Assembly: GCF_018687715.1 (NCBI RefSeq)
Contig: NC_056764.1
Coordinates: 2,916,501-2,980,500 of the forward strand
Length of the DNA: 64,000 nucleotides
Direction of reading: 5' to 3'
DNA from: Carya illinoinensis
Lineage: Eukaryota; Streptophyta; Magnoliopsida; Fagales; Juglandaceae
The notes below the pieces were generated by a model. It searched no databases and was not told the origin of the DNA. It was given only the letters and a program-made list of their open reading frames with translations. Made by a program: the position numbers and the translations under genes. This document shows positions 1-12,663 of this stretch, in pieces (positions within the stretch are counted from its first letter, which is position 1; every line of letters starts with the position of its first letter).

Positions 1-42
1 GCTCATAGCCGTGTGCTGACTCGTTGTGTTGCTTGTTTGCAG

Positions 43-261
43 AACTCACCATGCGACCCCTGCCTGGTGCACTGCTGCATGCATTGGTGTGCCATATGTC
101 AGGAGCACAGGGAGATGAAGAACCATTTATCTGATAATGCTGCTGTGGCCATGACCGTTGTTAATCCTCCACCGGTTCAAGAAATGAACGCTGGTGAGGA
201 GTCTGCGCCATCTGCCCCTGAAAATGGAGAACAAAGCAATTTGGAAATTCAGCATTTGTAG
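43..261 (+). CDS. PLAC8-family protein (cell number regulator 6-like), last exon only
   Basis: This is the 3' terminal exon of a PLAC8 (placenta-specific 8 / FWL / cell number regulator) membrane protein. An intron ends in TTGTTTGCAG at 33-42 and the exon reads in phase 0 for 72 residues to TAG at 259-261. The Cys-rich block CDPCLVHCCMHWCAICQEHREMK is the conserved second PLAC8 segment (described here by its CC and CAICQEHRE core), followed by a Pro/Glu-rich acidic tail. Plant members act in organ-size control or in metal and calcium transport; which applies here cannot be told. The wording of the core is closest, from memory, to the CNR6 subgroup. Upstream exons lie outside the window. The gene is co-directional with the EF-G gene that starts about 0.9 kb downstream. 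Confidence 0.85.
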   Translation, partial: NSPCDPCLVHCCMHWCAICQEHREMKNHLSDNAAVAMTVVNPPPVQEMNAGEESAPSAPENGEQSNLEIQHL

Positions 262-1198
262 TGTTTTCAATTATTTTATACAGGCCCCCGAAGAAAGTTC
301 CTTCTGTCATTTCTATTTCTGTTTTTGGGTCAAGTGGATCAACATGCACAGAGCCTTACATCAAAGTGCTCTATTCATTTAATTTTTCTTGGTGTTTAAA
401 GAATATTATACATCAACATTACTGGATTGCCATGATAGCAACAATGTACCAATAGATTACCCAGATGATTCTGAACATCAACTAATCAAACAACACGTTA
501 TCTACAAGATAACATGATGTTTGGTGAATGGGACAGTTAGAGCCAACTGGTTTGCCTCAAAGCATTCACCATGACAGTATTTCTTTGGAATGCAGTCCCT
601 GTATACTTCGTGTGGCCTGTTTCTATAATCATCTTGAAGCTAAGCCAACTTTGGGTAACCTTTTTCCCCCCCATTTTCTTTCCCCCCTTTTTTTTCTTCT
701 TTTGTTGGCTGGGTCAAATGCAATATTGCGGTTGATGCGAATGAACTATTTGTTCACCTGTTTTATAAACTTTTGCTAAAAATGCGGTTCGGCACAACAC
801 GTAGCTGAACAATTATCTTGGTTCTTAAAAAAGGGCTAACCGTAAAATACTAAAATCTACCTTAATTATTAGATTTTTATAAATTTTAGATTTTCAAAAC
901 TTCCACAAAATTACTTGAACATAAAAATTCTCAATTACCAACCATCAATTGATTCAATTTTCACTAAAAATATATATATATATATATATATATGGAATTT
1001 ACAATTAACTCATTAAAAAATAAAAAATCAAGTCCGAACAGTCCCTATGATTACGTACGGACCCGCCTCCTAGGACCCCTCCAGTCTGCACACCACACAG
1101 TCAGAGACGCAAAACCCTCTAGGGTTTAGGGTTTGAACTCCTCACGACCACCACCACCACCAGAAACCCTTAACCCAACGCAGACAGAAATCACCGCC
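262..1198. other. Intergenic: 3' flank of the PLAC8 gene and 5' flank of the EF-G gene
   Basis: No further coding sequence is convincing here. The first several hundred bases are probably the 3' UTR of the PLAC8 gene. A (TA)n microsatellite lies at about 969-993. The 1060-1198 stretch becomes GC-richer and carries AGGGTTTAGGGTTT at about 1119-1133, a telo-box-like motif that is frequent in plant promoters of translation-machinery genes. It probably belongs to the promoter or 5' UTR of the EF-G gene. Confidence 0.6.
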
Positions 1199-4100
1199 AT
1201 GGCACGATTCCCAAGACCCTACACAACCCGTCTTCTCTACACACTCTACTCTACCAGAACGGCGGCGTCCCAGTCCCCATCCCCAATGACCACCCTCCTC
1301 AGCAACAACTTCCACCTCCAATTCCGCCATTTTTCGTCTGGGAACCTGGCGCGTGCTGCAAAGGAGGGAGAGGAGCCGTGGTGGAAGGAATCGATGGATC
1401 GTCTCCGCAACATCGGTATCTCGGCACACATCGACTCCGGCAAGACCACGCTCACGGAGAGGGTCCTCTTCTACACAGGTCGGATACATGAAATACACGA
1501 GGTCAGAGGGAGAGATGGGGTCGGAGCCAAAATGGACTCCATGGATTTGGAGAGGGAGAAGGGGATTACAATCCAGTCCGCCGCCACCTACTGTACTTGG
1601 AGCGGCTATCAGGTACCATGTGTTGTCCTATTATTGGCTTCAGTTCTTTTATGTTTTCTCGGTGATAAATTGTAGGAGAAGTAGAAGGAGCTGGAAATAA
1701 ATTATTTTTTTGATAGGTAAAAAGAGATTTTATTAATCCTCGTAACTAGGCAAAATTCGAGTAAACAGGAAATATACGAGAAAGAGTTTAATTACAAAAA
1801 CTACGCCCTACGGAAAGTAGTGTAAAAGTTATTAAGACTCGTTCGATTTGATATAATAGAAGAGGCCCAAAGCAACAATGTATGAAAGAAAACATAAAGA
1901 CTTGTTCCCTATTGTCGAAACAGTGGCCATTTCTTTCATTCAATGTGCACCACATTAAACATAAAGGCATCATCTTTCATACTGCTGTGATATGGCGATT
2001 GCCCCGAATCTCTCGCCAACAAGACAATAAATGTATCACCCTCCTAGGGATAGCCCATGCGATGCCAAACCTAGAGAAGATTTCATCCCATAATACTTTA
2101 ACTACTTTACAATGAAGAAGAAGGTGATCTGCTGATTCATTGTTGTGTTTGCACATGAAGCACCAATCCATTATGCAGAGTCCACGCTTTTTTAATGTGT
2201 CTATATTCAGTATTTTATCATGGGTCCTGGGATGCTAACCAGCCGAAGAAATAGATTATTAGACAGGGTTGCTTATAAAATTTAGGAAAAAACTAATTAA
2301 TAAATTTCCATTTAAAAGTGCAAGAAGTGATCAAAAGATGATGTTACATTGTTACCATTGAAATGCGCTAATTGTACCTCGATTCCAATTCCAAATCTGT
2401 CGTGACCGGGGTTCTTGTGGTAACCAATAATGAGGGAAATAAGTAGAAGGAGCTTTGGGTTCTTCAGTTTATGGCATTATGCTATTGTTTTCAGTTGGAA
2501 CCTGCCTCCTGAGAAACCACATAAGAAGAAAAATAAGAACTTGAATGCTGAGGGAATAGTGCCAGTCATTGTCAAGAATTTTGCAGATATGACTAGCACG
2601 TCCTCAATTTGTAACAAATAGAATGAGAACCAATCTCAGACAACCTTGTGGTTCAGGGTTTGGTAGCATGATATAGATCCCCCCTATGAAACATAGGGAT
2701 TTGGGTGGGAGGTTTGGTACCTCGCCATGGCTGTTGATGCAAAGGATTATTTGAATATGAGATTATGCTTCATGAGGGGTTACATGAGCGTGTTCTAGAT
2801 GGTGAGTCCAGATTGGGAGTAGTCTTCTTGTGATATTGAACCCAATGTAATTAGTGTATCCCAAGTCTTGACAACATGACAAAGCTTGAGTCTTTATTCT
2901 CGGTGCAGTGAATCAGAGGAACTCAAATTAAGCAGAACTTGAATTATTGATATCTTTTTAAAAGTTTGTGATTGTTATGAATTTGAATATGTACCTTAAA
3001 AGCTTGGGAGTGTTGTGAATTTGAACATATACCTGGCTCATTAAGTTGCCTGCTTTGCTGGATTTCTCTTATGTCTGGGATTGTAAAATTTGCAGATTAA
3101 CATCATTGACACCCCTGGTCACGTTGATTTCACTATTGAGGTTGAGAGGGCTTTGCGTGTTCTTGATGGTGCCATTCTTGTCCTTTGTAGTGTTGGTGGT
3201 GTGCAAAGCCAGTCGATCACTGTTGATCGGCAAATGAGAAGATATGAGGTTCCCAGGGTTGCATTTATTAACAAACTCGATCGAATGGGAGCAGATCCTT
3301 GGAAGGTTCTGAACCAGGTATTCTATTGAATTATGATACACCCTCAAATATCAATTTTTTTCTTCCCAACTTGTAACTAGGCGTTATCCATGTATACTTC
3401 CTGTGTTTTTGGGTTTTTCCTATTTACTTGATCCAAAAAAAAAAAAAAATCTTATTTTACCTATAAAAATATCAAATTCTTTTCTTTCCTAGTTTACTTA
3501 CTGCTTATTGTAATAGAAGGTAAAGCATCTAATTTACAATTTCCTTGTCCACGATTTTCGGCAAAGAACCTAATTTAATTGTTTTTTAAGAAATGTTTGA
3601 GAGCTCACTTATAAAAACAAATGTAGAGAGCTTGAATACTTAGATTTATGCTGGTCAACGACCCTGTGAGAATTAGGGAAATCTGAAAAGCAGTAGTTTT
3701 CCCTTGTTTTAGTTTGAAATTTAGACAAGTTAACTGTAGATGATTATAAATTCGAATTTTCAAAACATTGACATGCTGACCTGATTGATTTCCCTTGTAG
3801 GCAAGGTCTAAGCTCCGGCATCACAGTGCTGCCTTGCAAGTTCCAATTGGGTTGGAGGATGATTTTAAGGGTCTTGTTGACCTTGTGCAACAAAAAGCAT
3901 ATTATTTTCATGGTTCCAGTGGGTCAGTTTCTATGAATATGATATATATATATTATCTTTATTTCTATTTTTTTTTTTTTTGGTTCTTTTTGGACATGGT
4001 CTTATGTTTCCATTCTTACTAATTTTTATTGCATATTGCAGTGAAAAAGTTGTTATTGAAGAAATTCCTGCCGATATGGAGAACTTTGTTGCAGAAAAGA

Positions 4101-7100
4101 GACGTGAACTAATAGAGGCTGTTTCTGAAGTTGATGATAAACTTGCCGAAGCATTTCTAAATGATGAGCCCATATCGCCTTCTGAACTCGAGGTGTGTCA
4201 GTATGCTTTTGGATTTTGATTTAGAACCTGCCTACATGTGCTTGTGGTAGCATTGAGTTTGAAGAATTGTGAACCTAGGGTCTAGAATTTCAGAAGAGTG
4301 GGATAGGGTTTGTAGATTGAATTATGGCTCCAAGAGATTGAATTTTGATGGATAAGATACTAGCTTGGACACTATTAAAATAACACCAAGACTTTTAGAA
4401 ACCCTAGAATACTTATTTCATGACCTTTAAAGCCATACAGTCCCTGCGAATTACACATGTCAATTCTGAAATCAATTTAAAGGAAGCAATTTGACCCCTC
4501 ATTTCGTGGCTTTCTCAGATTTGTTTTGAGGACAATAATTCCATTTGCAATTTTTGGTGGAAATAGGCCATAGAGTAAGTCTATAGCTGACTAAGATTAT
4601 CAATTTACAAACACCAACTTTTTAGCTGACTAACATTCTTGTGAAAAAAACTATAAAAAAATTAAACATTGTCTTCAAATATAAAGTTCATGGAAAGTCA
4701 CTCTCAGAATTTTTTGATTATTGGTTATATATACTTGTTGCATTGTTAAATACTGCTGACCTTCTGTTGTCATAGTCTGTTTAAGGGAAATTAAGTTGTT
4801 ATTATATGAACTTATCAAAATAAAATTGTTATTATATGTGTAGGAAGCAGTTCGCCGAGCAACTATAGCACGGAAATTTGTACCTGTATTCATGGGTAGT
4901 GCATTTAAAAACAAGGTAACATAAGAATATAACTGTATATTTAAAATGTATTTGGTGATGCTTCTAAACCAAGGTCATTAAAGAATGCAACTGGTGAAAG
5001 GGAATCATGTAGCATTTCTGTTATTATTATAATGGGGCTCGTCAATGCTTTTTGTTTCATCTCTAAATTCTGCTGTTGTTGATGCTGGTTATCATCTTAC
5101 CTCACGATTACTTTTTATTTATTTGCATACATGCATAATGGTCTCACCCCCCAATGTTCTGGTTTATCCACTGAATTTGATTGACGCGGTCTATATCTTA
5201 ATAAAACAGTTGTATACTTCCTGTGTACACGGGCTTCGCCTACTTCATTCGTATCAATAAAATTTTCATCTTACTTATCCAAAAAAAAAAAAAAAAAATC
5301 CTAATAAAATAATGTGACTGATATGCGCTGCTTATGTATGTGCACAAGTGCATGGCATAGTGAATTCAACTATCAGATGTATGTTGATTGTATTCTTCAT
5401 AATTTGCCCTTTGTATACTGCAGGGAGTTCAACCACTTCTTAATGGTGTACTTAGTTATTTGCCTTGTCCAACTGAAGTGAGTAATTATGCTCTTGACCA
5501 GACTAAGAATGAAGAGAAGGTATTTGGGTGATGAGAATTTTGTCACGAGCTTTTTTACTGTTATTTGTTATAAAACCTGATTGGGGAACTAATAAGTCTT
5601 ATTCTCTTGTAGGTTACTTTGTCAGGAACTCCAAATGGACCTCTTGTGGCGTTAGCTTTTAAATTGGAGGAAGGGCGCTTTGGTCAGTTGACATATCTAA
5701 GGTAATCTTGAGAGGTGTATATTTTCTTTTTATGCTAGTCCAACTTTCTTTTTTTTGATAAGTAAACAGTAGTATTAATAATAATAGGCATAGCCCAAGT
5801 ACACAAGATGGTATACAAGAGGTAAGACCTATCTAGGTAGCTACAGTAGTCACTAGAAACTCATGTACATTTAGGCCATTAAAGTCTATAGCTAGCGACC
5901 ACATAAATAAAGTGCTGAAAAAAAAGATACAAAGCTCCTCCGTTGTCCTCTCAGTCCAACTTTCTAATTCTTATATTCGTGTACTGGTTATAAACATTTA
6001 TTCTTAACATTTTTTTTTTTCTTTTCAATGAAGAATCTACGAGGGAGTTATTCGGAAAGGTGATTTTATACATAACATAAACACTGGAAAGAAGATTAAG
6101 GTCAGTTCAAGGCATGCAATGTATTCACCTGATTGTTTTCAGTTCAAATTAAGCCTATGGGCATCAGATTTGTTCAGAACCATACTATAAATTATTCAAT
6201 TTAACACATTTCAATGTCATTTCAAAGAAGATGAGATGCAAATGCTTGCAAGTTTTGGTTGCTGAAACCTTTCACTATTCCAGAATAAATTCCTTACTGA
6301 GATATTTCAATTTGAGTTTCTTCTTTGGTCCATCCATTTAAATAAGTTTTGGGAAAACTTTGCACTCATTTGCTTGTATGATACTCTGCCCATCTCACTT
6401 TGCTAGTCCCTTTCAAGAATTTGACTTCAAGTTAGAAATTATGGAGTGTTCATAGAATTCAATTACTAGCTAAGGCTATATTATCTTCTTGGTGCAGGTT
6501 CCTCGCTTGGTTCGAATGCATTCTGATGAGATGGAGGTTAGTTATTGTGCTGACATTTGTCATAGCAATTAATTATTAATTATTTGATTGGATGTTTCTC
6601 TATGTGAAATTAAACTTTTATTTGCTGTCTTCTGTTAGTCCTTGGGTCATGGACCTCATGGCTCAGGTGATAGAGGGGTGGGGTTGGGCTAGGTTTCATT
6701 CCAAAATCTTGCAGAATAGAAGAATTTCATGTTGGATGAGTAGACTTAAGAGTTTTGAGTAATGGTTTCAACTCCTGTTAATTTACCCTTTTTTTCCTTG
6801 TATTTTTTTCTAATCTACAGGATATTCAAGAGGCACATGCTGGTCAAATAGTTGCCGTTTTTGGCATGGATTGTGCATCAGGTCTCACTACCCCTTTGTC
6901 TAAATCATGTTTTATAGCTCTGTCTTGTTTTTTAGTTATCTGAATAGCATGGGGGTACGTGATAATGGTGAGGAGCTTCTTGCCTATTCTTATGATCAAT
7001 AAATCTTGTTTACCAATAGAAAAAAGGTGAGGAGCTAGTGAAGTTGGGTTTTTTAGAAGGGGTATATGTCAAATGTCAAATGGGCATTTGATAGTTAGAC

Positions 7101-10100
7101 AAAGCAGGTTTGGATTTCCGTACTAGCAAAATGACACTGTTTTTCAGATGCTGGTATTTGGAACTGGTATAATAACATAGACTGCTTATAGTTGTGTTGA
7201 GGCTTTGAACCTGATAACGATATTATGCTTTCTTGTGTTATCAGGAGATACATTTACCGATGGATCAGTTAAATACACCATGACCTCCATGAATGTCCCT
7301 GAGCCAGTGATGTCTCTAGCAGTTCAACCAGTTTCTAAAGATTCAGGAGGACAAGTGAGTGGATTTTGTTGAAGTGTGTCTGCATACATGCATATCTGCT
7401 AGTTTATCTAGAAATATATTTGCTAATATTCTGGTTTACATGATAATTATCATGTTTTCCCTTTTTATAGTTTTCGAAGGCTTTGAATCGTTTCCAGAGA
7501 GAGGATCCTACTTTCCGTGTTGGGTTGGATGCTGAGAGTGGGCAGGTCTGATTTTATGGTTTCACTTTTTTCCCTTTGTTTACTAAGCAATTATATCATT
7601 CTTACCCTATCATTATATTGCTATCCTGACTAGACAATTATTTCTGGAATGGGAGAGCTGCATTTGGACATATATGTTGAACGCATTAGGAGAGAGTATA
7701 AGGTATCCATGACCACTTTTAAAGTAGAAAATAAGGATTTTAAATGCTGTTTCTTAATGGAAGTCTGCAGCTCCATATCAGGATTCTAGTCTTTAACTTT
7801 CACGGTTTCTCCTTTCCTTGAGCAGGTTGATGCAACTGTTGGCAAGCCTCGTGTAAATTTCAGAGAAACTGTTACACAACGTGCTGAATTTGATTATTTA
7901 CATAAGAAGCAAACTGGCGGACAAGGCCAATATGGGCGAGTAACTGGGTAAGGAAAACTGTTTTAGGTTTGTGCTTGTACTTGAGACGATGAATTTCATT
8001 TCTTTATTTCTTTTTCTGTGTCATTACTTGGCCTGTCTGACCGATAAGAAAGAGGAACACATCATTGGTGTGTTATTTTATTATTACTGTTAAAAAAAAT
8101 TATCGCTGTTCTGCTTTGCCTTTTTTAATTTTCTACTCCCATTAAATGGCCATGCTATTGACCTCTACCATCTTAAAGTATAAACTGAACAAAGAGGATT
8201 ACATGATCACGGGGAGTTGGGGATATTACCTTAATTTTAACCTTTCTTGAAGAACAATAAAAAGTTACTTGAAGTGGGATCTCTCTCTCTCTCTCTGAGT
8301 ATACTTGACCAAAAAAAGAAGAAAAGAAAAATATACCCTTTGATGGGTGAGTTAAATTTAATTGTATTGCTTGCTTACCATAAAAAAAAAAATTAATTGT
8401 GTTACTTATTTTGAGTTGCATAATAGAAGAGGAAGGATGTTTCTTGGTTAAATCTCTTATGTTGCTAGAGATCTTCTGCAAATTAGTTGTATGCCCATAA
8501 AAAATTGTTCGGTATCTTTATTATAACAATGCACTTTGTTAAGGTCTAATCTGGAAATACCATACTATAAAGGCCAATTCATACTTATAAAAACAAATAA
8601 AGGTCAATGCATTGGCAAAATAGATGGTTCTGATGTGAATTATATGTGGATAGCTTACTTTTCCCCCACTGTTTGGTTATGCAATCTGTTTCCTTTTTTT
8701 TTTTTTTTTATATGCTGGCCAGATATGTTGAACCACTTCCTCCAGGGTCACCAACTAAGTTTGAATTTGAAAACATGATTGTTGGGCAAGTTATACCATC
8801 AAATTTCATCCCAGCAATTGAGAAAGGTTTTAAAGAAGCAGCGAATTCGTAAGTGTCACTTTCTTTATTGTTATATCATCCTTCTATTTCAAGTGTCATG
8901 GTTATTTAATCCCTTTATTTAAAAATAAATAAGATTCAGAAGTAGCATAGATTTTTTATCATAGCACCGACTTAGTTCCTTGCGAATTGGAATTGGTATA
9001 ATGCTTGTATGCATCTGTTTGTTCTTCATGTTACAGGGGTTCATTAATTGGACATCCAGTCGAAAATCTTCGTGTTGTTTTGACAGATGGTGCTTCTCAT
9101 GCTGTGGATTCCAGTGAACTTGCATTCAAGTTGGCCTCAATATATGCATTTAGACAGGTCATTCTAACATCCTGTTTTCGGCATTGTTCTTTGTAAAATG
9201 GGTTTATCATGTCTATTGATGCTTTGTGCTAATGGTTAACTTTGCAAATATCATTTTAACATAACTACTTGGCTTTCTTTACTTCCATGTGTTTATACAG
9301 TGTTATGGGGCTGCTAGACCTGTAATTTTAGAGCCTGTCATGTTGGTAGAGTTGAAAGTTCCAACAGAATTTCAGGGCACTGTTGCTGGTGATATCAACA
9401 AGTCAGTTTTCTTGAACTTTTACCCGAGTATTATGAAGTTCTTGTGATTTCTCTAACCGATAATATTTTTGCATTTATGCTATGATAGGAGAAAAGGTGT
9501 CATCGTTGGAAATGACCAGGATGGAGACGATTCTGTTATTACTGCCAATGTAAGCATTTTTTTCCATGTTCTGATTTTTTATGCATGTCTTCAATGCTTG
9601 GGTTTCATTTTATTATGGACCTACGGAATCTTGGAATATCTTGACCTCATTTTCCTTGTGTTTGTTGAGTGGATTATGTATACTTCCTGTGTACCTGGAT
9701 AACATACCTTTTGTATTAGTAAACTTTTATTTTATGAAAACAATTCCTGTCTGGTTCTAAAAAATCAGGGCTGTCTTTCATTAGCAGCATAAGCATGTTA
9801 TATATGGATGTTGTACATTGTGCTCTACAAGTCTGGCATCAAGTTACAATGTTCTTCAGTCACTTCATCAGTCTCTTTGCTTGAAATTCTGATATCAGTA
9901 CCAGCATTGCTCAAAGGAGATTGCTAGCTTGTCAGTCATGAAGTTGTTTTATAAATCTATTTTATGAGATAATAGTTGGATTCATAAATTGTGCCCCCAG
10001 TTCATATGCATGGAATCCCTTTGTTGTTCTTCCTACTATTTTCTGTCATTTTTTTTTTTGCCCAGAATTGTGTATCTGATCACTGTCCATGGAATCTATC

Positions 10101-10889
10101 AACTTATATTAACATCCATTTTTATTCCTAAACCAACCCTTAGAATATCTTCTCCATACATTAAAGCAGAAATCTAATACTTGTACTCCTGTTTATTTGG
10201 CTTGCAAGTTGGCTCTTCTGTTATAGTTTTGACGTTTGGGTGACTTATCAAAAAAAAAAAAATCCTAAACCATGATGATTTCATTTGTGATTGATGAGTA
10301 CTTTGCCAATATGCTGTTAACTTGCTCTGGATCATTAAGATTTAATTTTCTAGGGCATTGTTTGATTCAAAACATTAGTGTTTTTAGGCTAGTATTAAGT
10401 TGCTTTTTTTCTTTTTTACACTGTTTAATTCTTGAACACCATTATGTTAGTAAAAACAAAGTCTGCATCAGTGAGCCGATTTTTATTACATTGTTGCCAT
10501 GCCAAGAAAAAAATTAGAAGAATAATTTTTTTACATTGGCAGCAGTTGAATTCTTTGTTGGTTTTAAAAGTAAGACATTTCTTAGAAATCATTTTGTTTT
10601 TCCAGGTTCCCCTGAACAATATGTTTGGATACTCAACAGCTCTTCGGTCAATGACACAGGTAAAGCAGAAAATTGTACTGTGAAATGAAAAATGTTGCAT
10701 TGCTTGTTTTCAGGTGGGAGTGTGTGTAATTTTATTGTTGATACCTTTTTTTTTAAAGAATTGTCGATACCTCTATCTGTGCAGGGAAAAGGTGAATTTA
10801 CAATGGAATACAAAGAGCATTCACCAGTTTCTAATGACGTGCAGATGCAATTAGTAAACACTTACAAGGGCACAAAGGCAGCTGAATAG
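1199..10889 (+). CDS. MEFG1: Elongation factor G, mitochondrial (20 exons, 758 aa)
   Basis: Translational GTPase that moves tRNA and mRNA through the mitochondrial ribosome. Exons: 1199-1612, 3096-3317, 3801-3922, 4042-4192, 4844-4915, 5424-5519, 5613-5701, 6034-6100, 6498-6536, 6821-6881, 7245-7354, 7471-7545, 7634-7702, 7826-7947, 8723-8848, 9037-9157, 9301-9401, 9489-9549, 10606-10659, 10785-10889. All junctions are GT-AG and the sum (2277 nt) keeps frame to TAG. The N-terminal 55 residues are Arg/Ser/Thr-rich with few acids, as in a mitochondrial presequence. G-domain motifs: AHIDSGKT 76-83, DTPGH 143-147, NKLD 197-200, followed by EF-G domains II-V. ATG 1199 was chosen because MARFPR... 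matches the family start and precedes the presequence; the reading frame upstream has no ATG. Length agrees with the Arabidopsis protein (about 754 aa, from memory). Intron 1 (1483 bp) carries a LINE remnant and other introns carry LINE tails. Confidence 0.97.
1704..2171 (-). mobile_element. 5'-truncated L1-type LINE remnant in EF-G intron 1
   Basis: On the minus strand, 2171-1977 encodes a zf-RVT-like segment (C-x2-C, ES-x2-HLLLHC, then LW), the Cys/His domain found after reverse transcriptase in plant L1 elements. It is followed in another frame (1973-1788) by the usual downstream motif with MWC and ERN. The 3' end at about 1704-1775 reads on the minus strand into ATTAATAAAAT...TTACCTATCAAAAAAA, the same tail found in other introns of this gene. 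Stop codons and a frameshift show it is dead. Insertion is antisense to the host gene. Confidence 0.75.
3391..3452 (+). repeat. L1-family 3' tail, intron 2 of EF-G
   Basis: TGTATACTTCCTGTG, then a G/T-rich stretch and TTTACTTGATCC followed by a long A run. Same layout as the tails at 5211-5298 and 9678-9740, so it is read as a very short 5'-truncated LINE insertion in sense orientation. Confidence 0.5.
5211..5298 (+). repeat. L1-family 3' tail, intron 5 of EF-G
   Basis: Contains TGTATACTTCCTGTGTAC, GGGCTTCGCCTA, a CAATAAAATTTT block, then CTTACTTATCC and a run of about 18 A. This is the best-preserved sense copy of the tail in this gene. The upstream sequence (about 5040-5210) may be more of the same element but has no recognisable coding. 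Confidence 0.6.
5749..5822 (-). repeat. L1-family 3' tail in antisense, intron 7 of EF-G
   Basis: Starts with a T run and TTTTTTGATAAGTAAA, then AATAATAATAGGCATAGCCCAAGTACACAAGATGGTATACAAG-type sequence (in pieces). The minus strand therefore reads GTATAC...TGTGTACTTGGGCTATGCCTA...TTTACTTATCAAAAAA, the same tail as the sense copies. Confidence 0.65.
9678..9740 (+). repeat. L1-family 3' tail, intron 18 of EF-G
   Basis: Carries the exact 18-mer TGTATACTTCCTGTGTAC also seen at 5211, followed by a diverged tail with GTATTAGTAAACTTTTATTTTATG. Two weaker candidates in the same gene are 6985-7026 (CTATTC...CAATAAAT...TTACCAATAGAAAAAA) and 10180-10262 (ending GACTTATC plus A run). Confidence 0.5.
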
Positions 10890-11636
10890 ATGGCGGTTTC
10901 AATTGAAGCATTTTGTTCTAATATTTATTGATAGAGGGATAGTTAGCTTGTTATGGGGAGTTTTTTAATTTTATATTTATGAGCTTATTTTGAAAACTAT
11001 ATAGCTGATAAGTTTGATCCTGTGGTGATCAATTAATTTTGAAAAGCAGAAATAAATTTAAGCTGTCTTATTTTTATTATTATTTTTTGGTTCAGCTGAT
11101 GTAGAATACCACTGTACTTTTCAGTCACAAGCTTGTACCATAATATCTGAAAGTGTATCATTTCACATTCTAGTTATTTCTCTCTATAGAGAGCTATACA
11201 ATAAGATGTTTGTCCTGCCTTTCCCATTGTTCCTTCCTTGCAATGATGCATACCAATTACCATGCAGCTTGCCTTGAGCTCGGCTTGTATGGAAACAATT
11301 GGATAGCTATAAATTCTGGTTGTATTGGATGTTTTATTAGGATAGCATGAAGCAGCTTCTATCCGCTAAATTGTTTGAAAAATAGTTTCAGTAATCGGGG
11401 TTTATGGTCTTCAGGAAGTGATGGAGTCAAATATCAACCCAGTTTTTTATTGCTAATTTGCTTGCATCTACTGAAGGGGCTTCATGTCTGAGAACAATGC
11501 ATTGATGGTGTGCTTTACTTCAAAGCTGCCATTATTTTATTTACTGGAAATAATGGTCTACTCGTATGTAATTTGCTTTGTAAGGAAGCAACTGGAATAG
11601 ATATAAATCTCTATGTATTTGGTCACATGCTTTAAA

Positions 11637-12663
11637 AGAAAAATGCTATTTGCACACAGCTTGGGGTACCCGCCGCATACACGAGTCCACGTGGCATGTT
11701 TAATGAAACGGTGCGTCGCGTGACGTTGGAACCTTCCCTCGATTTTTCAGTCGTGTTGATCCCCTTGTGCTTTTCCAGACTCGGCCCCTTGTGCTTTTCC
11801 CCTTCTAGCTTTTAAAGGAGCAGCACACTTTTTCTTTGTGGGTTGTTGATTCTTACTGTCTCTTTGCTTTCCACTCTCCTCTTGTTGCTTGTGCAACTGC
11901 CCCCCAACTGAGACCTGATACTTCTGCTGCTGCCTCTCCCAAAAGGCTCTGCCGTTCAGTTTTCCAGTTTCCATTACCCAACACCACAAACCAAAGCCCT
12001 CCAAGTTGAAAAAAAATGAAAAAGAAAAAAGAAAACAACAAACCAGACTTAGAAGGCTAAGGCCAGCTCTATATTCAGCCTAACCCATCTCTTTGCCTCT
12101 CTCTTACTGTCTCTTTACACAGCTTTTGATACACCCAGAATGCCCCAACCAAACTGGAATTTTTTTTGTTGGTAAATAGTTTAATACTCCACTTGAACAA
12201 GCAAACCCAGGGAACTAGATACACCCAATTTCAAGAGGGATCTTCGGTGGGAAAATAGAAAATCGGTACCTACATTGTTCTTGCAAACAAACAAACTTGC
12301 AACAGACCCACTATATTGTTCTTGCCCACACGAAAATCGGTACCTAAACTTTACTTAAAGATTCGGAACTGCAACAGATCCACTACATTGTTCTTGCCCA
12401 CATGAACAGAAAACTTGAACAATGTAGTGCCTTTTCGGAATCGACGGCAACGGCGACGTTAATGTGGTCTCAAAATGGGTTTTGGCGCTCGTGCAGTATA
12501 TCAGAGGTTCTGGGTTTTTGGAAAGAGAAATGGGTTTCAAATCTCCTAAAATGAAAACGAATTCCGCTTCTTTTTTTTTTTTTTTTAAATATATATATGC
12601 CACGTCAACCGATTCCACAACAGGTACGCATCGCCGGATACCTGTAGCAGTGTTGCTTTTAAA
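11637..12663. mobile_element. Possible decayed non-autonomous DNA transposon
   Basis: The left end reads AAAAATGCTATTTGCACAC... to TCCACGTGGCAT, and the right end, read on the other strand, begins AAAAGCAACACTGCTACAGG and reaches TTGACGTGGCAT at a similar distance. The two ends are thus roughly inverted copies of about 65 bases. The interior is GC-richer than its surroundings and has no recognisable protein. No clean target duplication was found, so this is tentative. Confidence 0.35.
12381..12429. repeat. Perfect 13-bp inverted repeat (hairpin)
   Basis: CACTACATTGTTC at 12381-12393 and its exact complement GAACAATGTAGTG at 12417-12429 are separated by 23 bases. It lies inside the suspected transposon and may be a leftover of rearranged ends. 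Confidence 0.7.

Noticed and set aside
3046..3237. Alternative frame across EF-G exon 2
   Set aside because: Shadow of the real exon 3096-3317, which is fixed by the DTPGH motif and splice phases.
12355..12618. Minus-strand open frame of about 87 codons between EF-G and MDH
   Set aside because: Overlaps direct repeats and a hairpin in a suspected transposon; no protein family features.
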